Shown here in pieces: positions 32,110-40,506 of a stretch of DNA of 63,233 nucleotides (position 1 is the first letter of the stretch; each line of letters opens with the position of its first letter). The position numbers were made by a program, and so were the translations under genes. The stretch is taken from positions 1 through 63,233 of the forward strand of contig CAYJGR010000004.1 of NCBI GenBank assembly GCA_964370005.1, in the 5' to 3' direction. The stretch is from Heteroruminococcus sp964370005 (GTDB taxonomy: Bacteria > Bacillota > Clostridia > Oscillospirales > Ruminococcaceae). The notes under the pieces are model-generated. The model worked only from the letters and a program-made list of their open reading frames with translations, ran no database searches and was not told the DNA's origin.

Positions 32110-32496
32110 ATGACCGACCGGATAAATCAAGTCGGTTTGGGGACGCTGGGCACTGCCACAGTGGCAAAGCCGGTGACATCGCAGGGTGAGAATGGCACGT
32201 TTGCGGCCATGCTTTCCAAGGAGATGGGCAAATCCGAGGGGCAACAGGTAGCCTTTTCTAAACATGCGATGGAAAGAGCGCAAGAGCGGGGCATAGAGGT
32301 AACACCTAATCTCATGGATCGTCTAAATGATTCTGTTGAGAAAGCACAATCCAAGGGTGCAACCAATATACTTGCATTTGACCGCAGTTTGGCATTTATA
32401 ATCAACGTTCCAAATCAGCGTGTAATCACCACAATGTCTCAGGATGAGATGAAAGAAAATATTTTTACAAACATTGACGGTGCCGTGATGTTATAA
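32110..32496 (+). CDS. TIGR02530-family flagellar protein
   Basis: A 128-residue protein whose C-terminal half (FSKHAMERAQERGIEVTPNL, DSVEKAQSKGATNILAFDRSL, NVPNQRVITTM) is the TIGR02530 pattern. In Firmicutes this gene lies between flgD and flgE; its role is unresolved but probably in hook assembly. A GGAAGGAGGCGGTGAA site precedes ATG 32110. Confidence 0.88.
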   Translation: MTDRINQVGLGTLGTATVAKPVTSQGENGTFAAMLSKEMGKSEGQQVAFSKHAMERAQERGIEVTPNLMDRLNDSVEKAQSKGATNILAFDRSLAFIINVPNQRVITTMSQDEMKENIFTNIDGAVML

Positions 32497-32506
32497 TAAG
32501 ATTAAG

Positions 32507-32584
32507 AGCAGGACCGAAAGGATGCTCAGGAGAAGGTCCGATTGACCGACTCCCTCTCGGCATGTAGGAAAGGAGCACTACAAT
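32507..32584 (+). promoter_or_regulatory. Hook-gene leader rich in GGA motifs
   Basis: The 88-nt gap before flgE holds five GGA triplets (32511, 32520, 32529, 32567, 32572). Two are in the loop of a GGACC/GGTCC stem (32511-32539), and the last is the Shine-Dalgarno region. This resembles CsrA-bound leaders, but no binding is demonstrated. Confidence 0.4.
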
Positions 32585-33661
32585 ATGGCATTAACAGGCG
32601 CAATGAGCGCAGGAATTTCAGGAATGAAGGCACATATGGAAGCCCTTAACACCACGGGTAACAATGTGGCCAACGTTAACACTTACGGTTACAAGGCAGG
32701 GCGTGTAACTTTTAAGGAAAGTATTTATTCGACACAATCGGCTTCGGCCGACGGCACCGAGCTTATCGGCGGTGTCAACGCAAAACAAACCGGTTACGGT
32801 GCAACTGTGGGGGCAATCGACCTCGACATGGGCACAAAGGGACTGGAGTCCACAGGCAAACCCAATGATCTTTCGATACAAGGCAACGGATTTTTCATGC
32901 TGGGCGACAAAGAAGGTGTACTTGCCACCGAGCTTGATAGTCTGATGTTCTCCCGTGTGGGTGACTTCCGTTTTGATTCGGATGGTTATCTTGTGGACTC
33001 TGGTGGTAATATCGTATATGGTTTTCTTAACTGTTCCACAAGTGATACCGGCGATTTCAATGGTGCAATCGGCACAGATGTTGACAATACAAAAATAAGT
33101 ACCAACCTTGTGCCTATACGTTTGCCGGCCGAGTCGGATGGTAGCACAGCCATAGGAGGCAATACAGGCGATGCGGTTTACCCCGGTGCTACCGTTGGTG
33201 GCGCAAACTCCACAACTGCCGAATACGATGCTTTGCCCGCTGTTCAGCTTGAAAGCATGAGTATTGATCAGAGCGGCAAGATTATCGGTGTAAACTCCAA
33301 GACAGGCGATCCTGTCGTAGTTGGTTATATCGCTATCGGTTCTGTACCCAACCCCAGCGCACTCACCCACACCCAAGGTCCTTACTATAAGGCACTTGGT
33401 AACACAGGTCCTACGACAGTATCAGCCCCCGGCGGCGCACTTACAGGCTATCTTGACAATGCCACCACCGGCGATGCTGAAATGTCGGTCGAGGGCAACT
33501 CAGGCACAACCGTAATGCCCGGCTTCCTTGAGATGTCCGGCACCGACCTTGCCACCGAGTTTGCCAACATGATTTCCTACCAACGTGGCTACCAAGCCAA
33601 CACCCGTATAATAACAGTAACCGACAGTATGCTCGAAGAGCTTGTAAACATCAAGCGATAA
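32585..33661 (+). CDS. flgE: Flagellar hook protein FlgE
   Basis: A 358-residue hook protein with N-terminal SGISGMKAHMEALNTTGNNVANVNTYGYK, a central FlgE-D2-like part, SIQGNGFFMLGD (the LSIQGNGFF pattern) and C-terminal ANMISYQRGYQANTRIITVTDSMLEELVNIKR (in part), as in FlgE/FlgG. It sits in the flgD-to-flbD interval, so it is the hook gene. Length is short for FlgE (about 400 usual). Confidence 0.92.
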   Translation: MALTGAMSAGISGMKAHMEALNTTGNNVANVNTYGYKAGRVTFKESIYSTQSASADGTELIGGVNAKQTGYGATVGAIDLDMGTKGLESTGKPNDLSIQGNGFFMLGDKEGVLATELDSLMFSRVGDFRFDSDGYLVDSGGNIVYGFLNCSTSDTGDFNGAIGTDVDNTKISTNLVPIRLPAESDGSTAIGGNTGDAVYPGATVGGANSTTAEYDALPAVQLESMSIDQSGKIIGVNSKTGDPVVVGYIAIGSVPNPSALTHTQGPYYKALGNTGPTTVSAPGGALTGYLDNATTGDAEMSVEGNSGTTVMPGFLEMSGTDLATEFANMISYQRGYQANTRIITVTDSMLEELVNIKR

Positions 33662-33684
33662 TTATTTAGCTAAAAGCACTAAAT

Positions 33685-33726
33685 CCTGCCCACTCGGGGC
33701 ATGAGACATGTTCCGAGTGTGGCAGG
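33685..33726 (+). promoter_or_regulatory. Long imperfect hairpin between flgE and flbD
   Basis: CCTGCC...ACTCGG...GCATG, AGA, CATG...CCGAGT...GGCAGG folds back on itself over 42 nt with two small bulges. No T-run follows, so it is not a terminator. It may protect the flgE mRNA 3' end or lower expression of the genes behind it. Confidence 0.55.
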
Positions 33727-33748
33727 GCAATAAAAGGAGGCAGCACAA

Positions 33749-33964
33749 GTGATTAGACTACAAAAGATGAATGGTGAATGGTTTTTGTTAAACCACAATC
33801 AAATTGAGTGCATTGAGTTGATTCCCGAGTGCAAAATTGTTATGATGAATAGAGACTATTATATCGTCAAGGATTCTGAGGAAGAAGTCATTCAAAAAAT
33901 CACCAAGTACAACGCAAGGGTGCAGGACTTCCGCCGTCAGATTACCATTGCCGAGTCAAAATAG
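33749..33964 (+). CDS. flbD: FlbD-family flagellar protein
   Basis: A 71-residue protein of the small FlbD (SwrD-like) family: MIRLQKMNGEWFLLNHNQIECIELIPE with the IEAEPDT-like beta strand region and a helical tail. Firmicute SwrD increases flagellar power in B. subtilis by raising MotA/MotB. The GTG start follows AAAAGGAGGCAG. motA lies 56 nt downstream. Confidence 0.85.
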   Translation: MIRLQKMNGEWFLLNHNQIECIELIPECKIVMMNRDYYIVKDSEEEVIQKITKYNARVQDFRRQITIAESK

Positions 33965-34020
33965 ATAAGGAGTTCGCATTGGACTGACTCCAACATGATA
34001 GTAAAAAGGGGAAAATAAGG

Positions 34021-34860
34021 ATGAATATTGTATACCTCATAGGAATAGGCGTAGCATTTTTCTTCATGCTATTCGGTATTGTTGTAAGCATTGACATATC
34101 GTCGGGCTTTGCCATAGGCTTTAACCCTGATCGTCTGCTCAACTTCTTTGACCCGTCGAGTATACTTATCGTTATCGGCGGTACATTGGCGGTTGTGGTG
34201 GCCTGTTATCCAAAGCTTGCACTGTCATTCCCAAAACATTTCAAGATAATGCTCAGTGCCAAAACATTTGATCCTGTGACTTATGTTGACCAGCTCACCG
34301 AGCTTGCCCAAATTGCTCGTAAGAATGGTCTGCTTTCACTTGAAGAAAAGGCCAATGAGCAGTCTGATCCTTTTTTCAAACAAGCCATCATGCTCATAGT
34401 TGATGCTACAGACCCCGATCGTGTGCGGCGTATACTTGAAAACGACTTGGAGCAGACTTCCGAACGACACCAACGTGTTATTACGATGTATGAAAAAGGT
34501 TCAGCGGCAGCACCTGCTTTTGGTATGATCGGTACGCTGATAGGACTTATAAACATGCTTAAAAACCTATCGGGTGCTGATATGAGCTCACTCGGACCCG
34601 ATATGTCCACCGCTATGATTACCACCCTATATGGCTCGGCTGTGGCGCATATTGTTTTTAGTCCAATTGCCACAAACCTTGCAGCTCGTGATGAAGAAGA
34701 AGTGCTATGCCGACAGATTGTAATTGAGGGCATAGTGGCCATACAGGGCGGTGAAAACCCCAAGTTCTTGCGGGAATCGTTATACATATTTATGAACCAG
34801 AAACTGCGTGAGAGCGGAGTGGCGGCCATTCCCGATGCGGGTGGCAATGATGACGATTAA
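34021..34860 (+). CDS. motA: Flagellar motor stator protein MotA
   Basis: A 279-residue protein with four membrane helices: two near the N-terminus (VYLIGIGVAFFFMLFG; ILIVIGGTLAVVVACY), and two after a cytoplasmic loop (SAAAPAFGMIGTLIGLINML; STAMITTLYGSAVAHIVFSP). The torque loop has the charged residues that contact FliG. With MotB it forms the ion-driven stator; coupling ion cannot be told reliably. Confidence 0.96.
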   Translation: MNIVYLIGIGVAFFFMLFGIVVSIDISSGFAIGFNPDRLLNFFDPSSILIVIGGTLAVVVACYPKLALSFPKHFKIMLSAKTFDPVTYVDQLTELAQIARKNGLLSLEEKANEQSDPFFKQAIMLIVDATDPDRVRRILENDLEQTSERHQRVITMYEKGSAAAPAFGMIGTLIGLINMLKNLSGADMSSLGPDMSTAMITTLYGSAVAHIVFSPIATNLAARDEEEVLCRQIVIEGIVAIQGGENPKFLRESLYIFMNQKLRESGVAAIPDAGGNDDD

Positions 34861-34908
34861 GTTCGAGCCACATTTGGTGCACAAAAGTCCTGCAAGGAGG
34901 AATGAGCC

Positions 34909-35676
34909 ATGAAGAAAAAGCCAAAAAGTAGCGGCGGCGGTGCCAACTGGATGGACACCTATGGCGATATGGTTACACTGTTGCTTTGCTTTTTTGTTAT
35001 GCTATATTCAATGTCTACGATAGATCAAGCCAAATGGAATGCGCTTGTTGAGGCCTTTAACCCTGATGTGACCATGGAGGAGTTGGCCAATACCTCAAAC
35101 CCACCCAGCGACCAAAATGAGTTCACTGAAAATCAGATGGAACAACAAATGCAGGAACTATTTACAGCCATGAACGAATACGTTGAGGGTGCGGGTCTTA
35201 GCAACGATATAACATTGACCAACGGCAATGGATATGTGTTTATATCATTTGATGATGCGGTGTTTTTTGCGGGGGATAGTTATACACTGCTACCAAGTGG
35301 TGAGGCGGTACTTGATCAGGTGGCTTTATCCATAGCCGATACTGCTGAATATGTAAATGAGATTAGGGTGCTGGGTCATACAGCTCAAGCCCTACCCGAT
35401 GCGGCAAATCCGGTATTGGCCGATAGAATGTTATCCTCAAATCGTGCTACTATGATAACAGTGTATTTGCAAGAGAAAGATATAATCGATCCTGCAAGAA
35501 TTATAAGTGTGGGATATGGACAGTGGCGACCGGCTGCCAGCAATGAGACCGAGGATACAAGAGCACAAAACCGTCGAGTAGAGTTAATAATCAGTGGCCT
35601 TGATTCCTCGGGAGATTTTGAAGATGAAATTGAGACATACTACACCATGCGGGGAGACGAAAGTGCTCCTGTATAA
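34909..35676 (+). CDS. motB: Flagellar motor stator protein MotB
   Basis: A 255-residue protein with a single membrane helix (TYGDMVTLLLCFFVMLYSM), in which Asp20 is the conserved ion-carrying residue, and an OmpA-like peptidoglycan-binding domain (IRVLGHTAQALP, LSSNRATMITVYLQEKD, AQNRRVELII). It anchors the stator to the wall. AAGGAGGAATG precedes the ATG. Confidence 0.96.
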   Translation: MKKKPKSSGGGANWMDTYGDMVTLLLCFFVMLYSMSTIDQAKWNALVEAFNPDVTMEELANTSNPPSDQNEFTENQMEQQMQELFTAMNEYVEGAGLSNDITLTNGNGYVFISFDDAVFFAGDSYTLLPSGEAVLDQVALSIADTAEYVNEIRVLGHTAQALPDAANPVLADRMLSSNRATMITVYLQEKDIIDPARIISVGYGQWRPAASNETEDTRAQNRRVELIISGLDSSGDFEDEIETYYTMRGDESAPV

Positions 35677-35751
35677 CATGCAGAATAGGATTTTTGAGAG
35701 TAATGTTGAGAATATATTTGGAAACATGCCGCAAAGATTGGGGGGATGAGA

Positions 35752-36765
35752 GTGGCTGACGTATTATCACAAAGTCAAATTGATGCATTATTAAACGCAG
35801 CATTGAGTGGTGCAGATGACGAAAAACCTGCTGCTCAAAAATCGCCCGAAGAAAAATATCGCAAATACGATTTCTACAGCCCAAGAAAATTCACAAAAGA
35901 TCGCATGAAGGTGTTAGAGGCGGTTTTTGAGAACTATGCAAGGGTTGTGTCGTCTCGCCTTAATCGTTTACTACACACCACATGTGTGGTAGAGCTTGAA
36001 ACCATTGAGCAACAAAGATATCATGAGTTTTCCAATGCGCTTTCAGATGGGGATATCCTCACCGTAGTGGATGTGGATATACCGGGCGAGATCAGAAACG
36101 ATGATTTACCGGTGCTACTGCACTGCTCTACCGATCTTACGCTGGGCATGGTTGACCGCCTGATGGGTGGAGTGGGAGCGCTACAAGATACAGGGGGGGA
36201 TGGGTACATCCTCACAGGTATCGAGCTCAAGCTGTATGAAACGCTGGCAAAAGAGATGGTGTCTTTCTTGGGCGGAAGTTGGGAGGCATATGTCGATGTG
36301 GATTTTGGTTTTAGGCGGGTGGAGAACAATCCCACTCTTGTGGAGCTTATCGGCGTCGATGAAACGGTAATTATCGTGAGTTGCGGGGTGGAACTACCCA
36401 GCGGTATGGGTCAAGTGAGTGTATGTTTGCCCAGTATGGTGCTTACAAATCTTTTCAATGCAATTGAGCGAGCAAATCAGGCCGGCCGAGGTTCGGGCGA
36501 AGATAATTCAGATGAGATTATGAATATCTTGCGTGAATCGGATTTGGAGATTACGGCCGAACTTGACAGAACTACTATAAAGCTATGGGATCTTCACTTT
36601 CTGAATGTGGGAGATGTGATAGACCTCAATCATCCGGTGGATCAACCAATTTATTTGAGAGTGGGCGGACGACCGTGGTTTAGCGGTAAAATGGGCGTCC
36701 AAAATAGTAGTAAAGCGGTTAAGATCTCAAAGACTCACCATCATCATGGGAAAGGGGAAGAATAA
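35752..36765 (+). CDS. fliM: Flagellar motor switch protein FliM
   Basis: A 337-residue C-ring protein. N-terminal VLSQSQIDALLNAAL is the CheY-P binding motif (LSQ.EIDALL), followed by KYDFYSPRKFTKDRMKVLEAVFENYARV, and a C-terminal SpoA domain. The start is placed at GTG 35752, since the ATG at 35746 lies immediately after the GGGGGG ribosome binding site and would be too close; the resulting ADVLSQSQ matches family starts. Confidence 0.95.
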   Translation: MADVLSQSQIDALLNAALSGADDEKPAAQKSPEEKYRKYDFYSPRKFTKDRMKVLEAVFENYARVVSSRLNRLLHTTCVVELETIEQQRYHEFSNALSDGDILTVVDVDIPGEIRNDDLPVLLHCSTDLTLGMVDRLMGGVGALQDTGGDGYILTGIELKLYETLAKEMVSFLGGSWEAYVDVDFGFRRVENNPTLVELIGVDETVIIVSCGVELPSGMGQVSVCLPSMVLTNLFNAIERANQAGRGSGEDNSDEIMNILRESDLEITAELDRTTIKLWDLHFLNVGDVIDLNHPVDQPIYLRVGGRPWFSGKMGVQNSSKAVKISKTHHHHGKGEE

Positions 36766-36771
36766 AGGCCT

Positions 36772-37950
36772 ATGGAGCGAGTAGTTTTTAGCGCAATGGA
36801 ATTAGATGCACTGGGCGAAGTGATGAATATAAGCTTAGGATCGTCGGCCACTGCAGTTTCCAATATGCTGGATTGTCGTGTGGATATCACCACGCCTATG
36901 GCCAGCATGGTTGCAATGGAATCGTTTGATTTTGGTGACATGCAACCGGCCATTGGTGTGGAGATCAATTACACATCGGGTTTACAAGGCAGCAATCTTA
37001 TGATGCTCAAGCGAAACGATGTGCGAGTGATTGTGGGCACCCTTATGGGGAGCGAGATACCCGATGAAGAGTTTGAGCTCAACGATTTGACAATAAGTGC
37101 GATTTGTGAGGTTATGAACCAGATGATGGGAGCGGCCTCGACGGCACTTTCGGATTTTCTGGGTAGGCCGGTTAATATTTCGACACCTAAGTCTTTTAAG
37201 CTTGATGAGTTGGAAAAATTTCGAGAGGAATATTTCAGCGATAAAAATCAGGACTTGGTTGCAATACAGTTTTCGCTGCATATAGAGAATTTGTCCGAGA
37301 GTCGATTTATAAATATTATGTCGACCGAGCTTGCACGGGAGTTGTTGGATGGCTTTAGAATGGGGGGGATGTCGCAGGATAGTGAGCCTTCCGTCCAGCC
37401 GGATACACCGGTACAAACCCAAGCCCCACCACCCCCGCAACCAACACCAAGTGCAGCGCAAGATGGCGGCACGATGACTCAGGAGGGAATAGAGATGTTA
37501 ATGAGCGGATTGGTACCGCCATCACCGCCGGCTGCCGGCACACCACAGCCACAGCCGTCGTCACCGATAATGCCACAAGCGCCTGCGGCGACACATATAC
37601 CGGCGGCTGACCCCAAGCTTATAAATGCCCAACCGGTGCGTTTGCCCACATTGGATGTGGGTGGACATATGGGTCAGGAACAAGCACAGAATTTAGAGCT
37701 GATAATGGCGGTACCACTTGAGATTTCGGTTGAGATTGGTCGTGCCAAGCGCAAGGTAGAAGATATATTGACCTTCTCTAAAGGGTCGTTGGTGGTACTT
37801 GATAAACTGGCAGGAGATCAAGTTGATTTATTTGTAAACGGAATGTGTGTAGCCCGAGGGGATGTTGTTGTTGTAGATGATAACTTCGGGGTAAGAATAA
37901 CAGAGGTTTTAACCCCTGCAAAGCTTTTGGAACTTGATATTAAAAAATAA
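36772..37950 (+). CDS. fliY: Flagellar motor switch phosphatase FliY
   Basis: A 392-residue fusion of a CheC-like CheY-P phosphatase domain and a FliN-type SpoA domain. The two active-site helices carry the ExxN motif: LGEVMNISLGSSATAVSNM and ICEVMNQMMGAASTALSDF. A Pro/Gln-rich linker (about residues 205-290) precedes the C-terminal SpoA part (AVPLEISVEIGRAKRKVEDIL, DLFVNGMCVARGDVVVVDD). It replaces FliN and turns off CheY-P at the switch. Confidence 0.96.
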   Translation: MERVVFSAMELDALGEVMNISLGSSATAVSNMLDCRVDITTPMASMVAMESFDFGDMQPAIGVEINYTSGLQGSNLMMLKRNDVRVIVGTLMGSEIPDEEFELNDLTISAICEVMNQMMGAASTALSDFLGRPVNISTPKSFKLDELEKFREEYFSDKNQDLVAIQFSLHIENLSESRFINIMSTELARELLDGFRMGGMSQDSEPSVQPDTPVQTQAPPPPQPTPSAAQDGGTMTQEGIEMLMSGLVPPSPPAAGTPQPQPSSPIMPQAPAATHIPAADPKLINAQPVRLPTLDVGGHMGQEQAQNLELIMAVPLEISVEIGRAKRKVEDILTFSKGSLVVLDKLAGDQVDLFVNGMCVARGDVVVVDDNFGVRITEVLTPAKLLELDIKK

Positions 37951-38002
37951 ACATTACAAAGTAATGCTAAATGCCCAATAAGAAGAAAGGAATGAGATAG
38001 TT

Positions 38003-38368
38003 ATGGCAAAGATTTTAGTAGTTGATGACGCTGCATTCATGAGAAAGGTAATTCGCGATACCCTGAGCAAGAATGGATACACAGATATACATGAGGCTGT
38101 GGACGGCAAAGATGCGGTGGATAAGTATGCCGAGCTAAAGCCGGATCTTGTATTGATGGATATTACAATGCCCAACATGGATGGACTTGAGGCACTCAAG
38201 ATTATCCGCTCCAAGGATGGGGATGCCAATATTGTTATGTGTTCGGCTATGGGCCAAGAGGCTATGGTAGTTGAGGCTGTGCAGGCCGGTATAAAGGACT
38301 TTATCGTAAAGCCGTTTAAGGATGAGCGTCTGATTAAAACAGTCAGCTCTATCCTTGGCAACGCCTAA
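38003..38368 (+). CDS. cheY: Chemotaxis response regulator CheY
   Basis: A 121-residue single receiver domain: acidic pair in ILVVDDAAF, phospho-Asp53 in LVLMDITMPNMDG, conserved Ser/Thr in MCSAMGQ, and Lys in FIVKPF. It carries the signal from CheA to FliM. It lies directly after fliY, whose product dephosphorylates it. Confidence 0.97.
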   Translation: MAKILVVDDAAFMRKVIRDTLSKNGYTDIHEAVDGKDAVDKYAELKPDLVLMDITMPNMDGLEALKIIRSKDGDANIVMCSAMGQEAMVVEAVQAGIKDFIVKPFKDERLIKTVSSILGNA

Positions 38369-38373
38369 GTGCT

Positions 38374-38748
38374 ATGATAGATCAGCTTTTACAGCTTATT
38401 TGGACACTGCTTATTATAATATTTGTGCTGGCTGCGGCCTATGTTTTCACACGCTATGTACTAGGACGTGTGCCCATGGGTAGCATGAGACCCCGCACCC
38501 GCCGTATAAACACCCTTGAACAACTACCGGTGGGACGCAATCAAAAGCTACTGCTTGTACAAATGGATGATGAGGTATACTTTTTGGGGGTGTCGGAGGA
38601 TAATATTGTCTGTATAAGCCGTGTCTCGGAGGAAAAGGTTAAACGTTGGAGTGACGAGGACGAAATACTGCGCATGACCCAGTCACGCGTGGATTTCACA
38701 GGCGCACTCGGCAAGGTTTTGGGACGTCCCAAAAAAGGGGAGGATTAA
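38374..38748 (+). CDS. fliO: Flagellar biosynthetic protein FliO
   Basis: A 124-residue protein with one N-terminal membrane helix (LIWTLLIIIFVLAAAYVFTRYVLG) and a cytoplasmic FliO/FliZ-family part (LEQLPVGRNQKLLLVQMDDEVYFLGVSEDNI), fitting FliO, the chaperone for FliP assembly. It has no clear ribosome binding site and lies 5 nt after cheY, so it is probably translated by coupling. Confidence 0.9.
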   Translation: MIDQLLQLIWTLLIIIFVLAAAYVFTRYVLGRVPMGSMRPRTRRINTLEQLPVGRNQKLLLVQMDDEVYFLGVSEDNIVCISRVSEEKVKRWSDEDEILRMTQSRVDFTGALGKVLGRPKKGED

Positions 38749-38751
38749 GCC

Positions 38752-39417
38752 GTGAATTTGGATGCACTGATAAATGTTAATGGCGAAAATCTACAAACCT
38801 TGCAGATATTGTTCCTGACAACCATCCTTTCACTACTGCCTTCCATGGTAGTGATGATGACCTCGTTTACAAGGTATATCATCTCGTTTTCGTTTTTGCG
38901 AATGGCTATGGGGCTTCAACAAAACCCACCCAATATGGTGTTGGTGGGCATGGCGCTTTTCCTGTCGCTTTTTACTATGTCGGGAGTGGTGGATGAAATC
39001 CAAGAGGTGGCCTACGACCCATATGTGGCCGAGGAGATCACCCAGGAGGAGTTTTTTGAGTTGGCCCAGGTGCCGCTCAAGGAGTTTATGCTAAGGCAGA
39101 CCGACCCAAGCTCGCTCAATACATTTTGTGAGCTGGCCGGTGTACAAACTCCCGCCGCCGAGGATGCCATAGACCTACCGCTGAGCATAGTTGTACCCTC
39201 ATTTATGACAAGCGAGCTGGCAAGGGCTTTCCAGATAGGATTTTTCCTGTACATACCATTCATTCTTATAGATGTAATTGTGGCGACCACCCTTATGTCC
39301 ATGGGTATGATTATGCTTCCGCCCGCAATGATCTCCATGCCATTTAAGCTGTTGTTATTTGTATCACTCAACGGTTGGCAACTTTTGTTCTCGACATTGG
39401 TTACGGGATTTCAATAG
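38752..39417 (+). CDS. fliP: Flagellar export gate protein FliP
   Basis: A 221-residue membrane protein with the conserved SLLPSMVVMMTSFTRYIISFSFLR at the N-terminus and ELARAFQIGFFLYIPFILIDVIVATTLMSMGMIMLPP at the C-terminus (in part). FliP forms the core of the export channel with FliQ and FliR. It starts with GTG after GGGGAGGATTAAGCC and lacks the N-terminal signal peptide found in enteric FliP. Confidence 0.96.
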   Translation: MNLDALINVNGENLQTLQILFLTTILSLLPSMVVMMTSFTRYIISFSFLRMAMGLQQNPPNMVLVGMALFLSLFTMSGVVDEIQEVAYDPYVAEEITQEEFFELAQVPLKEFMLRQTDPSSLNTFCELAGVQTPAAEDAIDLPLSIVVPSFMTSELARAFQIGFFLYIPFILIDVIVATTLMSMGMIMLPPAMISMPFKLLLFVSLNGWQLLFSTLVTGFQ

Positions 39418-39437
39418 GGGAAACGGAGGTGGCCTAA

Positions 39438-39683
39438 ATGAATGTTACGGATGTACTGCGGGAAGGGCTTGGTGTAGTAATACGCATAGGCGCACCCTTT
39501 TTGCTCCTTACAATGCTTGTGGGTGTAATTGTGGCCATATTCCAGGCCGTCACCCAAATACACGAACAATCCCTATCCTTTATACTGAAACTCATCACAG
39601 TTGTAGCTATAATACTTATAGCGGGTGAGTGGATGCTCGAGATATTGATCGATTTTTGCGTGTATATATTCACGCTGATGTAG
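39438..39683 (+). CDS. fliQ: Flagellar export gate protein FliQ
   Basis: An 81-residue protein of two membrane helices with the family motif IVAIFQAVTQIHEQSLSFILKL in the loop. It packs around the FliP/FliR core. Slightly shorter than the usual 89 residues. Confidence 0.95.
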   Translation: MNVTDVLREGLGVVIRIGAPFLLLTMLVGVIVAIFQAVTQIHEQSLSFILKLITVVAIILIAGEWMLEILIDFCVYIFTLM

Positions 39684-39707
39684 GGGAAAGGTAGTAGGGG
39701 CAATGAT

Positions 39708-40481
39708 ATGGATTGGACGGCACTTTATCTATTTGAACTGATATTTATGCGCATGACAGGTTTTGTCGTGCTCAATCCCATTTTCGGTCATAATGCGGTC
39801 AGCAATTTGGCCAAAGGCGGGCTGATAATGGTCTTGTCCATATTTCTTTATACCCACGGAAGTTTTGTGAGCTTAGAGGTGCCACAAAGCAATATTGTAC
39901 ATATGATGCAGCTCATTTTGGAGCTTGCAGTGGGATTTGCTATAGGGTTTGTCATCAGACTGTTTTTTATGGTGATACAGTTTGGTGGTGAAGTAATAGA
40001 TATACAGATGGGTCTATCCATGGCGCAGATGTATGACCCGGCAACCCAAATCAATATGACTGTTACTGCATCGCTACTCAACGTGTTGTTCATAATGAAT
40101 TTCTTCGCACAAAACGGTCATTACACGTTGCTACGCATAATGCTGACCTCGGGGGAGGTAATTCCTTTTGGGACTGCCACTTTGGGGGCACAGGTATCCA
40201 CCCATATGGTCGAGATATTTCTCGCCTGTTTGACACTGGCCGTAAAGCTTGCACTACCAATACTGGCGGCCGAGATGCTAAGCACAATCGGAATGGGTAT
40301 TTTGATGAAGGCTATACCCCAGATAAACGCCTTTGTCATTAATATAGAACTAAAAGTTGTAATAGGACTTGCGATGTTGTTTCTTCTTTTTACCCCCATG
40401 AGTGAATTTTTGTTGATGGTTGAGGTTTCGATGCTTGATAGTGTAAGAGATATGCTGGCGACCATGAGCATAGGGGGATAG
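39708..40481 (+). CDS. fliR: Flagellar export gate protein FliR
   Basis: A 257-residue polytopic membrane protein with RMTGFVVLNPIFG near the N-terminus and GEVIDIQMGLSMAQMYDPATQ in the middle, as in FliR. It closes the FliP-FliQ-FliR gate. It is not fused to FlhB, which follows 25 nt later. Confidence 0.95.
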   Translation: MDWTALYLFELIFMRMTGFVVLNPIFGHNAVSNLAKGGLIMVLSIFLYTHGSFVSLEVPQSNIVHMMQLILELAVGFAIGFVIRLFFMVIQFGGEVIDIQMGLSMAQMYDPATQINMTVTASLLNVLFIMNFFAQNGHYTLLRIMLTSGEVIPFGTATLGAQVSTHMVEIFLACLTLAVKLALPILAAEMLSTIGMGILMKAIPQINAFVINIELKVVIGLAMLFLLFTPMSEFLLMVEVSMLDSVRDMLATMSIGG

Positions 40482-40506
40482 CGAGGGATAAAAGGGGGGA
40501 ACCCGA

